Of a DNA stretch of 64,000 bases, positions 11,550-21,314 are shown piece after piece. This stretch comes from Mytilinidion resinicola. Lineage: Eukaryota > Ascomycota > Dothideomycetes > Mytilinidiales > Mytilinidiaceae. The notes beneath the pieces are model-generated. The model saw only the letters and a list, made by a program, of their open reading frames with translations, did not search any database and was not told where the DNA came from. The stretch spans positions 193,484 to 257,483 of the forward strand of contig NW_022985437.1 of the NCBI RefSeq assembly GCF_010093595.1, in the 5' to 3' direction. Every line of letters begins with the position of its first letter. Position 1 is the first letter of the stretch. The position numbers and the translations under genes were made by a program.

Positions 11550-12260
11550 CCAAAACTCGTTTCACGCGGTTGATTCTGTAAGAACTTGCAGCCAGCCAAC
11601 CTAAATCTTGCGCGGGTGTGCTTCAGTCACTCTTTTTTGCCTAAGGATCTTTCTAGCGATAGTCTGATTTCCAGCCCGTTGCTTCTGTGCTAAAAGAGAA
11701 CTATCACGTGGTGTACCCCTTCAGGTAGGTACACGTCGTGTCTACCAAAATTCTATCATGCGGTTGATTCTGTAAAAACTTGCAACAAATCAACCCGTTT
11801 CCTTGCACGGTGGGGCTTCAGCTACTTGTCTTTGCCCTAAGAATCTTTCTCTCAATGGCCTGATTTACAGCCCGTTGCTTCTGTAACAGAAAGCAACCAC
11901 GTGGCGTATACCCTCCAGGTGCACGTCGTGCCTATCAAAGTTCTATCACGTGGTCGACTCCGTAAGAACTTGCAACAAATCAACCCGTTTCTTGCACGGC
12001 AGCGCTTCAGCTACCTACTCTCCTCCGCGTCAGAAATTTTGAAAACACATCGTAATTTGGAGCGTGTCGCTTTAGGGACTGAAAAAGAATCCACGTCGCG
12101 TACCCCTCCGCGTCCATCCAAAATCCATCTACGCGGTCAAATCGGGAAGATTTTGTACCAAAATGCCGCTCGGGGAGGCCCCCTCCACGGCTATCAAATT
12201 TCCTTGAACGCGGTTAGAACTGTGCGTATCTGCAACAGGGACCATTGCGTTAATCGAGCG
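11550..12260. repeat. Degenerate tandem repeat array, ~190-bp unit
   Basis: A core resembling ACGCGGTTGATTCTGTAAGA followed by ACTTGCA recurs with its cggt at 11567, 11761, 11951 (as tggt), 12134 and 12211, i.e. spacings of 194, 190, 183 and 77 bp. Between cores, further blocks recur: a segment with cccgttgcttctgt, a CACGTG-containing block followed by gtacccct, and a cttcagctac block. Copies 2 and 3 are most alike; copies 1 and 4 and the partial fifth are more diverged. No coding potential is seen. It may be the relic of a mobile or satellite repeat. Confidence 0.8.
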
Positions 12261-12712
12261 CTTCAGCGGCCAAGTTGGGGTTTGCTGACGGCGATTTGCG
12301 CTTCGATGCGTTCGTTTGCGCATGGTTTGGATGATAGGACGCGCTGTGGGTGTTTGCGTCTGTCAGAATTGATCTCATGAGGTTGGATTCGATGCTTTGA
12401 GGAATAAAAGGGGCGGAAGTGTCTGGGCTGTGTTGTTTGGGTACCTCCGCATCGAGTACGAGATTTGAGAGGATAGATGAAGCGCTGGCGGATGAAATAA
12501 ATCTTGACGCTTGCGTCAAAGCCTATGGGGCTGGGGCCTAGAGGTTTGGTTGTACGCCGCTGCCGATACCGTTAAGCTTACATATCGTAGCGGTGGAGAA
12601 AGGCCTGGGATGAGAGGCGTTTTGGAGATTGTTGGATCTGGATATGCAAAGGGAGGGTGGTTCTGAGTGCAGAGGGGCGTGATGAGGGGATGCGAAGCAT
12701 GGCTAGCAGGGC

Positions 12713-12718
12713 TATAAA
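12713..12718 (+). promoter_or_regulatory. TATA box
   Basis: TATAAA in the context gggcTATAAAATcc, followed by an A/C-rich leader typical of fungal 5' UTRs. It probably serves the small gene whose reading frame is clear from 13114. Confidence 0.5.
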
Positions 12719-13113
12719 ATCCCCGCCTCACACGCTCCACCAGCTCTAGACAACCAACAAGAAACACCCACAAACCGGAGCAGCTCAACAGCACTAAAGT
12801 TCGCACTTACCAGAGCCTCGGACAATCAATCAGGCTTGTTCTATTAGAGCAATCGCCTACAGCAAGCAATGATGGTAACAATTAGTAGCAATCAGGGTGA
12901 ATCATATATGTATATAATGTCCGGTTCCATCAGTGTTCAGACGCTACGGCCTGAAAATCTACAAGGTAAGCTTGTCCACTGGAAATTCTGTGTACTAGCT
13001 GCTAACAATGCATAGCGTCCCCCAACCTACTCAATCCAGCTACATTCTCTCATTCAGTCACCAGGTATGAACACTCCCCAAGCGGACCCACTTATTATCT
13101 CACATCTTCTTAG

Positions 13114-13439
13114 TCCACTATGTCGACCCAACAAACACAGGGTGCTGCGGGCAAGGCCCAGCGGGTCAGGCCTCAGGTGGTCAGCCCGGAGGCGGAGCAG
13201 GCTCAGGCGGAGCTGGTTCGGGCCAGGAAGGTGCGGGCAAAGGTGGCGGTGCGGCTAAAGGTGCTGGGAAGGGCCTTGACGACGACCCCAAAAACTCCCC
13301 AAGTCGTCATACAAAAGAGCCTACATTTCCGGCTTCAAGGTGCGCGACCTGGGGGTGCGGCATTGTCGTCCAGAGCGGTTATGTCTGCCCCAATTGCGGT
13401 GCCGAAAACCCAGTAAAACCAAGGAAACCTTCGAAGTAG
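13114..13439 (+). CDS. Small Gly-rich protein with C-terminal Cys pairs (zinc-ribbon-like), 3' exon
   Basis: This frame has no ATG of its own, so it is seen only by translating across the acceptor (cttcttag, ending 13113). It reads HYVDPTNTGCCGQG, then about 45 residues rich in Gly/Ala/Ser/Lys, then KGLDDDPKNSP, and ends with RCATWGCGIVVQSGYVCPNC followed by GAENP and a basic tail. The Cys spacing C-x4-C plus CPxCG suggests one bound zinc. Upstream exons are unresolved: good splice signals exist at 12960-13017 and 13068-13113, but the ATG-bearing exons I can build do not reach this frame. A +1-frame product from the ATG at 13120 (98 aa) looks like a shadow. A relative sits 0.5 kb downstream. 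Confidence 0.5.
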
Positions 13440-13852
13440 CAGCAGCTCAATAGTCTGAAGGTTCAACCCTCTTTCTGTAATCGGCTTCACTACACTGCAG
13501 CCAGACAAGCCCCTTCAAGAGCATAGCGATAGTGTAGTTCGGTTCCCTATTCTAAGCCACAATTAAATGAGATTCTAATCCACTCCTGCGCCACATTATA
13601 TTTCTAGTGAACGATTGACGTGTACACCGACATCTCACTGCTCTGGCTCCACTCTTGCTCGCTCAACACCACCGTAAGGAGTGCCCTAGCGAACATGTAT
13701 TCAATTAGTCAAAAGGTAGTCTAATATCCACACTGATGAACTTTACAACGTATTTGGAATCTCTAAAGCATAACCGAGGCACCCAGGCAGTTGCAAGGTG
13801 TGCCTAAACATATTTTGGTACGTATCTTCTCGGGGCCCCAGCTCGGTCAAAG

Positions 13853-14232
13853 ATGGTGAACACTCTTCAAGTGCCCCATTCGCCGTTATTTTACCGCACC
13901 TACGCACTCGGCAAGCCATTGTCGACGCTGTATTCTTCTTATTAACCGCCTTCTGCTCATGCGCAGGCTGTTCGTCACCGACCCCAACAACTTCCACGAT
14001 CCACGCACTCAGATCTTACCACTCCGAGTCGACCCTGATAGGGACTCTCTCCCTTCAGCGAAGTGCAAGACACATATGTGCATGAACAAAAAGGACGTGC
14101 AAGGAGGCTACAAATGCCCCGTTTATGGGGTACGTACTTCAGTGAACTCATCGAGAGCTTCAGTCTCCGGAAGAGGCAGGTATTGCTTATGGTCGGGTTC
14201 ACTGCGGTCACGCTGTTCTATTACCATGGTGA
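13853..14232 (+). CDS. Second small protein of the same Cys-pair family
   Basis: The ATG at 13853 opens an exon to 13929. A very short intron (37 nt) joins it in frame to 13967-14129. The product reads MVNTLQVPHSPLFYRTYALG, then LLFVTDPNNFHDPRT (compare HYVDPTNT in the neighbour), and ends AKCKTHMCMNKKDVQGGYKC followed by PVYG. This shares the C-x-T-x-x-C ... GY-x-C-P pattern with the gene at 13.1 kb, but Tyr replaces the last Cys, so zinc binding may be lost. The end is uncertain: a 34-nt intron (14130-14163) would give a short tail and stop at 14232; reading on without splicing gives another tail to 14264. No function is known to me. Confidence 0.4.
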
Positions 14233-14813
14233 TAGTGGTTGTCTGGTCGTGTCATCGACTATGAACTCTTCTGTATTTGAATCGTTTTCCATTTCACTAC
14301 AGGGTCTCGTCATTGATACGTGTACACTGCTGTACCACTGCGTATGGTACTCCAACATGTTTATCAAAATCTGGAGGTCTAGACAGTACAGCCAAGTGTC
14401 TACTTCCGTTAGTCACTGTTTGAGGTGTTTCGGCAAGCTTACTGGATTTCAAAGTTTAAAAATGCATCGAGGAACTTCGATGAGCGGCAGACAAGTGTGT
14501 ACGGATATGTGCTGAGTTATTAATGCGAATAAGCTTGTGCCTATGTCTATTTCCGCCTCCCCACAACATTATCAAGCAGTTGGAGTAACGTGACAAGCAT
14601 GCCTATGGTGAAAATCACCTGCCCTCCACCAAGGTTTATAAATACGAATAATACTTCTTGTCGATATATCAACGGTGAAAGAAATAATATGAATACTGGT
14701 GACATTATTGGGGTCCTGATGCTGTTTTTTGAATATAAAACACGTCGTGCGCCTTCTTCCACCTCCCCCTTCTCCAACACCACCCACCTCCAACACCACC
14801 TTGCTTCTTCATC
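14233..14813. other. Intergenic, AT-leaning, no gene seen
   Basis: Short frames only. A pyrimidine-rich tract (14757-14810) directly precedes the next start codon and looks like a leader. Confidence 0.4.
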
Positions 14814-16457
14814 ATGACTGGTGAGTTTGATTTTAGTGACTTCCATGGAAATAAGCTGAAATTCACTAGGAACAAAAACTTCAGCTGCCGGCTTCCGCTG
14901 GAACGTCTTCTCCAGCCTTCCCGAGGGAATGACTCTGCGCTCTCGCGCTGAAGCGGCCCTTGAAGGCACGAATTGGGACGCCTTGCTCGAGTACGCATCC
15001 AAACTCCGCGATGGCACCGAATGCAAACTGCTGCCGGACATCGGTATGGGCGCTAACAACATGGTTCGCGTCATCGAGTTCAACTACGGCAAACGCTGGG
15101 CTGCTCGAGTTCGTATGCCTATGTCAGGAGCAATGGTAGCATCTCGATGAAGTGGACCGACGGCAAGGAAGTCTATGACGAGGAGGTCGCCTTTCTCAAC
15201 TTCATTCGCGAATCTTCCAACGTTCCCGTGCCCATGACCTATGCTCACGAAACCGCTGATACGGTTGGAGTTCATGCCCCTTTCATTCTCATGGAGTGCG
15301 TGGAAGGCAACGTAGGAACAGACATGTTCGATGACGAGGCGTTTGCGGGATTCCCAGACGAGCGAAAGACGCTTTCTTCGACAGCATTGCCGACGTTCAC
15401 GTAAGTATATCTATTCCATTAAAGAGTAGACACAAAGGCTAATATTACTCGAACTGTAGGTCGAGCTATCAACTGTCTTGCTGCCCAAGATCGGCTGTGT
15501 GGTCGGCAAGAACGAGGATGGTACCTACATCCAAGGACCAATCTGGCAGCTGGATGCACCCCCTAGTGCGTAAGAACTAGTGTATTTGATACTGTACTAG
15601 AACGCTACTGCTACGCTGCTGCTACGCTCCTGTCACTTCTCCTTGTTTCACCATGTTCCACTCCTACCGTCTTCCAACTATATAGCCACTCGCTAGAACC
15701 TCAATACAACTCATGTCTCCCTCACTGATTCTCCCTTCCTACGCCAGCTACCACAATCCCTGGCATTGGCGGCCCTTTTGATATGGCAATCGAGTTCTTC
15801 CAAGCCTGGTCGAAGAACACGCCGTTCGGCAATGGCAACCATATTCCTCATCTGTTGGCCATGGGCGGGTTGGTGGCACAGATGCCCGCGTCAATTGAAG
15901 CATTCCGAGCAGCCATCATAGAACTAGCTGGCAAGATATCGGTCTGCGACAAAGGTTCGTTCCCAATCTGGCACAACGATTGCGGTAACAACAACATTAT
16001 CATGGACGACAACTTCCGTGTGCTGGGCGTCGTTGACTGGGAAATGGCCTATGCTGCGCCCTGGGAAGTTTTCGGAGATTATCCACTGTTCGTTGGGGGC
16101 ATTCCTCGGGCGATGGATGCACCGTGGGTCTGGGATGAGCAAGGCAACCCTCTCGATGAACGGAGCAAGCTCTGCGCAAAGCATGAGAAACAATATCTTG
16201 CTGCTGTCATCCGAGCGGAAGAAAAGCGAGGACTGACCTTGGAGAACCATATGCATCTTCTGTCTGCAGCGCTCCAAGACACCAAGAGACATGCACTGGC
16301 AAAAGCAATGTGGCTTTTCGAAGGGGGCAAACAGGGGTTTTACCACTTGGTCACTGAAGAACTCGCTCAGAGTCTTCTAAAGGACCATGAGGTCAGCGAC
16401 GTCAAAGAAGATGTTACCACCGCATCGTCCAGTGGCACCTCCCCGAGCACGATTTAG
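14814..16457 (+). pseudogene. Aminoglycoside-phosphotransferase (APH)-family kinase-like gene with two frameshifts
   Basis: Exons 14814-14820, 14870-15400, 15460-15565 and 15748-16457 splice cleanly and together spell a full fungal APH-fold protein. It runs from MTGTKTSAAGFRWNVFSSLP through IGMGANNMVRVIEF (nucleotide-binding loop region) to FPIWHNDCGNNNIIM, the Brenner catalytic motif (H-x-D-x4-N), and VVDWEMAYAAP, the metal-binding aspartate. Two breaks interrupt exon 2. Near 15127-15132 the frame must shift to reach NGSISMKWTDGKEVYDEEVA. At the AAA run 15365-15367 one base is missing before DAFFDSIADVH. The catalytic residues are intact. Either the gene is a recent pseudogene or these are homopolymer/assembly errors. 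Family members phosphorylate small molecules or are of unknown role; this one's substrate is unknown. Confidence 0.75.
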
Positions 16458-17625
16458 AGCAAGAGGAAGACCCTCGGAGCTATCGTCAACGACCAAGCTA
16501 CCATTGCGAGGGACACTGGAGACCGGGAGACCTGTAAGTCTAAGACTCCCCAGCTCACGACCAGCCACAGCGAAGAGAATACTCCATCTTCCGGTACCGA
16601 TTGAACCGGGCCCTAGTCCAATCATTCTACATCATACTGAAGTTCGAGGCGTCTTTCAACCGGTTATAGATACCCTCGAGGCCTGACACTCTCCATGGCG
16701 GTACGCCTTGGATAGGTTTGGATAGAACTCAATGACACTGACCTCAGAATTGACCCTCATCTCGATGAATGATTGTGCATGTCTTTAAGGCTAAATTGCC
16801 CAGTCGAAATTTAGAGATTTGTTCTGCTACGGTGAATGATATTGGTCTAGAAGTGACGTAGTGACCTCATCTTCTCGGAATGAGGATTGGGGATAATGTG
16901 ACGGCCTCGAAGGTTTTGGGACAGGAGGGTGGGTTTGAGAATGCATACGAAGTGAATGCGAGAAGTGGCGAGATATCTACAAATCGTTGGTGCGTATACA
17001 CAGTTTAGTGTATGTGATGACTACCGAAGCACTAGTACTGTGGGGCATCTTTTCGTTTCAAGGGATTAGATGTCGGAATAATGGGCACGTCGGTTGTCGC
17101 GCGGTGATAATAAGTGAGGCATATGCCTATGTGAGGCTGGAAAACCCTTCAGTAACAGCAGACTCGAAGATGAGGATAGGATGCGGAATATAGACTCGTA
17201 TATAACGTGAGATAGACATTGTAGCGTGAGGAGAAACCCTACGTACGTACCTTCATTTCGAGTTCTGACATAATATAAGCCTAAGATCCCGGATTTCGAT
17301 ACAAGGCACCTGCGTACTCGACTTTTAGAAGCAGACAATGTCCCTGGCTGCCTGCCGCTCTTTCTCTCGGTTTTCCGGTAGTTTGCTCTACATACCGACA
17401 ACATCTTACTGTAAGGTCAAGGAATTATATCGTCTCGCTCTAGGAAGAGATTAGAGATCCGAATGCATGCTGGCAGCTGGTAGCTATGCCGAGGGCACCT
17501 CCTGTCTCCTTGAGATTTGCCGTCCTAGCCCTCTCCCATCGGCCAATCCAGCCGCCGTCGCAAGCACTGGTCAACTTGATGAATATATTTGCCCTCTTGG
17601 GGCTACCATTCCGCCCCTCATCCTC
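16458..17625. other. Intergenic, no gene seen
   Basis: About 1.2 kb of mixed composition with frames under 115 codons in conflicting phases. It covers the 3' ends of two convergent genes. Confidence 0.4.
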
Positions 17626-18154
17626 TCAATCCGCTACCGTCCCCCCAGTAGACTCAACCACTTTCTTCACATCACCCCTCAGCTCTGGTATGCCAGTCAT
17701 AATCTCCTTGGCGAGGATATCCCTCAACTGCGCAAACGCCTCGCTCTTGCCCTTTAGCAGCTGGTTCGACCGCTGGAGCAGTTCCATCATCTCGCGGGTG
17801 TAGATATCTGGGTTGCGGGCATGCTCAACATAGCTGATGACTTCGGGTGGGATCTCCACATTGATACGGGGAGCGGTGCTTTTGAGGTCGTTGAGGTTCC
17901 TCAAGAGACTCATACTGATGGGGGTGGTTAGCGCCTTCGATAGAGAGGATCCGGGGCGGAAAGACGATATACATTTCTTCTTTCATGGCGTTCACGGAGG
18001 GCGCGCCTTCATGCTGGTAGGCTGTGACGGTGAGGCTGTAGAGGTTTTGGACGATGGCTTTGAGCTGGGCTATATGTATTTATTAGAGTTAATTATTCGA
18101 TGACTGTAGTATTCAGTGTATACCGTCTACGTCGTCCAGAGATGGGGGCGCCAT
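17626..18154 (-). CDS. med10: Mediator complex subunit 10
   Basis: Three exons on the minus strand (18154-18124, 18069-17973, 17914-17626) give 138 aa, the expected size for fungal Med10/Nut2. It begins MAPPSLDDVDAQLKAIVQNL. The conserved core is EIPPEVISYVEHARNPDIYT then REMMELLQRSNQLLKGKSEA, the hallmark of the family, followed by the C-terminal helix FAQLRDILAKEI. Med10 is a middle-module subunit of the nuclear Mediator complex that links activators to RNA polymerase II. The gene diverges from the PXA gene across 302 bp. Introns are 54 and 58 nt. The exon 2/3 junction (AT + T, Ile) is the only frame-preserving choice I found. Confidence 0.92.
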
Positions 18155-18456
18155 GTTTGCAATGTACACGGAGAATAATTGTGTGCAGTGAGGTTGAAAG
18201 AAGGTCAAAATTCGCGCTAATGTGAACCGCGGAACGATGAGACGCTAAGCTTTCTGCCCGGAGTGTACGTTGTTCCATCCCCGATCTGCATCCTGCGTTG
18301 GCAGTTGGTGTTGAGCTTCCTGCCATCATCACAACGCCACTTCTTCACAATATCCCAGACGTACCGAAAGAGCTGCTCCTTGCAGCACGGCCCTCGCAGT
18401 AGCAACATCGCACATCGCATATCGCACCGTGGTATCGAGGGAACCATGAAGCGGCG
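18155..18456. promoter_or_regulatory. Shared promoter of med10 and the PXA gene
   Basis: Only 302 bp lie between divergent start codons. A short upstream frame of four codons (18446-18460, M-K-R-R-stop) ends on the PXA start codon: its TGA overlaps the ATG at 18457 as ATGA. It could tune translation of the PXA gene by termination-reinitiation. No TATA box is evident. Confidence 0.5.
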
Positions 18457-21314
18457 ATGACGCAGACAGCATCGCGCGAGACCAATTTCCCGCAGACGCA
18501 GCCACCAACATCGAAAGCGACCTCCACCGTCCCAGCGGCCCCCGGAGGTAACCTGTCAATTCTCCCTCGTGCGACTGCCACCCGCCCCACCGAGACACCA
18601 AAGCATGCGCCTGATACAACCTCCGACAAAGCCACCGCGGCCTTCATTCGACGCACCCTTTGCGCTCATAACGTCCTCTTGGGCAATGGCGAGAAGGGCC
18701 GGAACACGCCCCTCCCCATCGATGAGCTGCTTCCGCCGCTGACGAGCTCCAACGACGTTGATCTGCAGCTCTACGCGATTATTGCCGTAATCATCAAGGA
18801 GTTTGTGTACACCTGGTACTCCAAGATTACGCCGGATCAGGTCTTCGTGAACGAGGTGATCCAGGTCATTGCACACTGTACGCGAGCACTGGAGCAACGC
18901 CTACGCAAGGTCGATCTGGAGGCACTGCTGCTGGATGAGATTCCCGAGCTGCTGGAGGCTCATGTGAATGGTCGGTATATCGCTAGCATTGGGCATCACC
19001 ACGGTCGAGAGCTAACCATCCCGTACTCCAGCCTACCGCATTTCGCACCAAAGCCTACATCACAATCCGCTAGTCTCACATCCTCGTAGTATCTACCACA
19101 CGCTCCACCCGCATCCTGCGCTCTCGCCTGTGCCGCTCGAATCGGACCCCACAAGCGTCGCTGCGCAGCAGCAGAATGAGGCGGCATGGCGCCAATTGGT
19201 CGTCCAGGGCGTACTGGCTGTGCTGCTGCCAACTGAAGACCTGGAGAATGGGTGCTTGCGGCTGCTAGTGGCAGAAATCTTCGCTGAGATGATAGTCGGC
19301 AACGGCATCAGCGAGAAAGCGTGCGAGGGCTGGTTGCTCTGGGAGGGTATCACGAGCATTGCTGAGGTCCTACAAGCGGGCGCCGACGCGGACGACATGT
19401 CATCAAAAGAGATGAAGCCAGAGCAAACAATGAGCCGTCTGGAGCGGTACGGGCTGCTTTCGTCATCCGTCGAGGAGGCCGCTGAGCCTGTCAAGGGCCG
19501 CACGACGCCATCGAGCAGTCATGGGAGCGCGTCGACGTCGGTGGCCAGGGCGTTCTGGCTGGCGGTCCAATACGCATTTTTGGCGTGTACTGCGCTGCGA
19601 GCCGTCATGGTGGCTCTCGCGACAAGCTCGTCGCTCCCGCCGAGATCTGTGGCAGGAGTCAGTGCCCCGGCCTCCGCAGAAGAGCATCGCCGATTGCTGC
19701 CGCAACCAGCAGCCGGTGCTGCAGAGGGCGGCCACGGGGCCGGGAAGCGGGCCATGGTCAGCATGAATGTGTGGTCGTGCGGCGCGCGATTGCTGTCGCT
19801 GGAGCGTCGCATGCCATGGCTGGCGGGCGCGGTCGCGCTGCTGCACTGGCTGGTGGTGCGCGGGCCGGGCAGGGTGGGTGATACAGACGGTGTATTGGAC
19901 AGGTGAGTTGCATTTTCACGTCTCGCTCTCTTGCGCGCTCTCTGCTCGTTGGGCAGCGTCCGGAGGGGCGCCTGGCCCTGGCTCCGAGGTGCATTTAGTG
20001 CCCGCTTCCTTTTGTCAGACCGCATCGCTGCTCGGTCACTTGACCTGGCTGCTGCCCAATGGCCATCGCCATCGGGCGTCGTGCATGCGCCGGCCGTGCC
20101 ATCCCTCCCGCCAGAGCGGCCCGTGGCAGGCTGTGCGTCGCATGCCAGCCGACTCTGGCTGCACCGCCTGCACCTCGACAACGACGGGTTGCAAGCCGCT
20201 GCCCGACCCGGCGCCAGCATGGGCGCCCTCTGCGCTCCCCGCCGGACGCGAGGGAGCGGGACGCCGTCTTATCGCAACGCCTACGCGCCGGCTGATCTGG
20301 TTGAGTGCGGCCAGTCCCGTCGCCCGCCTGCGCTGACCTGGTCGCCGCACGCAAGCCTCACTCTCACCACCACCACGCGACCCTCGGACGGCCCCTGGAA
20401 CCTGGGCACTTGCGGAGCTGCGATATCGCTGGCGCACATCCCCGCGCGCCCTGCGACACGGGCCCTGCGCGTCTGCCCGCCGTGCATTGCGACCCCGCGC
20501 CGTCGTGGAATTGCGGCCCTCTTGCACGCCTTCACTGGCTCTCGACAACTGCGCCGCTGGACGCTGCTGGCCTAGCATCTGCTCCTGGGCTAGCATTGCG
20601 TCGCCGTTCCACCGTGGTGATTGCAGTTGCGGCGTCGATGGCCTCACATGCACCCGGCAGATCCGCTGATACCGCAGCCCTCACTCACTGCAATTACCAA
20701 CCCCATGAACAGTCCCACCGTCGCTATCGGCCAGCCATCCAACCCCAGATTTCCGCCCTATGTCACCCGACGGACGACGGTTTCCCTTCGCAGCGCGCAG
20801 CCCTTGGCTTCCCCTGTCAAGCTCCGAAACTCTAACGCAACCCTTTTCGCTGCCCCATCGTATGACTGACGTTTGCTTGGGCCCAGAACTCACAATCCCC
20901 CGCTAACGCTTCCTCTTCTCCCGCAGGCTGCTCTTGCACACCTTCCACACTCGCGTCCTCAACCCTTCCAACATACCCCCGCTCCTGCGCACCGTCCGCG
21001 CAACCCTCTTCCCCAACAACGGCCTCGCGCCCCCACGGCAGCCTCCCACCCCCGCCGAGGCCCAGGCAATCAAGCGCCGGTGCGCCGCCACGTTGCTGGC
21101 GCTGCTGCCGGGCCCCGTCGCGGCCACCTTGTACGCGACGCGGCAGCCCGACCAGATGCGGCGCCAGGTCGAGGCGGCGCTGCTCGACCCGCTCGGCGAC
21201 GCTTACCTCAACAAGCATCTGGTTTTTGCTATCCTGGAGCTCGTTGTCGTGAGGCTGGTGCCCGAGCTGGCGGAGAAGGGCGTTGTGGAGCTAATGGAGG
21301 AGCGGCTGGGGTAG
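18457..21314 (+). CDS. PXA and Nexin_C domain protein (sorting-nexin-like, without PX domain)
   Basis: Exons 18457-18970, 19032-19902 and 20927-21314 give 590 aa. A Ser/Thr/Pro-rich N-terminus of about 60 residues precedes a PXA domain (about 60-270): ELLPPLTSSNDVDLQLYAII, WYSKITPDQVFVNEVIQVI, then AYRISHQSLHHNPLVSHPRS and LHPHPALSPVP. The C-terminal 125 residues (HTFHTRVLNPSNIPPLLRTV ... KHLVFAILELVVVRLVPELA) match the Nexin_C module. Such proteins sit on endosomal, vacuolar or ER-contact membranes. A hydrophobic stretch around residues 310-430 (AFWLAVQYAFLACTALRAVM; MPWLAGAVALLHWLVV) may anchor it. Intron 1 is 61 nt, but intron 2 (19903-20926) is 1,024 nt, far beyond anything else here. It still has a clean GTGAGT donor, CTAAC branch site and CGCAG acceptor and preserves the frame. 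Confidence 0.85.
19903..20926 (+). other. Exceptionally long (1,024 nt) intron
   Basis: GC-rich, with long open frames in several phases (for example 19931-20575), none of which resembles a protein domain. It may hide an alternative exon, an internal promoter, or simply be an expanded intron. The last 50 bases carry a standard fungal branch site and polypyrimidine tract. Confidence 0.6.

Larger units (their letters stand above)
10932..13113. other. Intergenic with decayed tandem repeats and a TATA box
   Basis: About 2.2 kb. It contains the 3' flank of the VID24 gene, a degenerate repeat array (separate entry) and, near its right end, the promoter of the small gene at 13.1 kb. Possible 5' exons of that gene lie at 12862-13068. 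Confidence 0.45.

Noticed and set aside
13120..13416. 98-codon ATG frame at the small Gly-rich gene
   Set aside because: The +1-shifted frame shows clear Gly-rich and Cys-pair protein sequence, so the ATG frame is a shadow.
15117..15132. A 15-nt GTATGC...CAG intron to explain the first APH frameshift
   Set aside because: Too short to be spliced by any known fungal spliceosome, so a frameshift is the better reading.
19519..20220. Possible nested minus-strand gene in the PXA locus
   Set aside because: It lies opposite coding exon 2 and the long intron, is Arg/Ala/Ser-rich, and has no recognisable motif.
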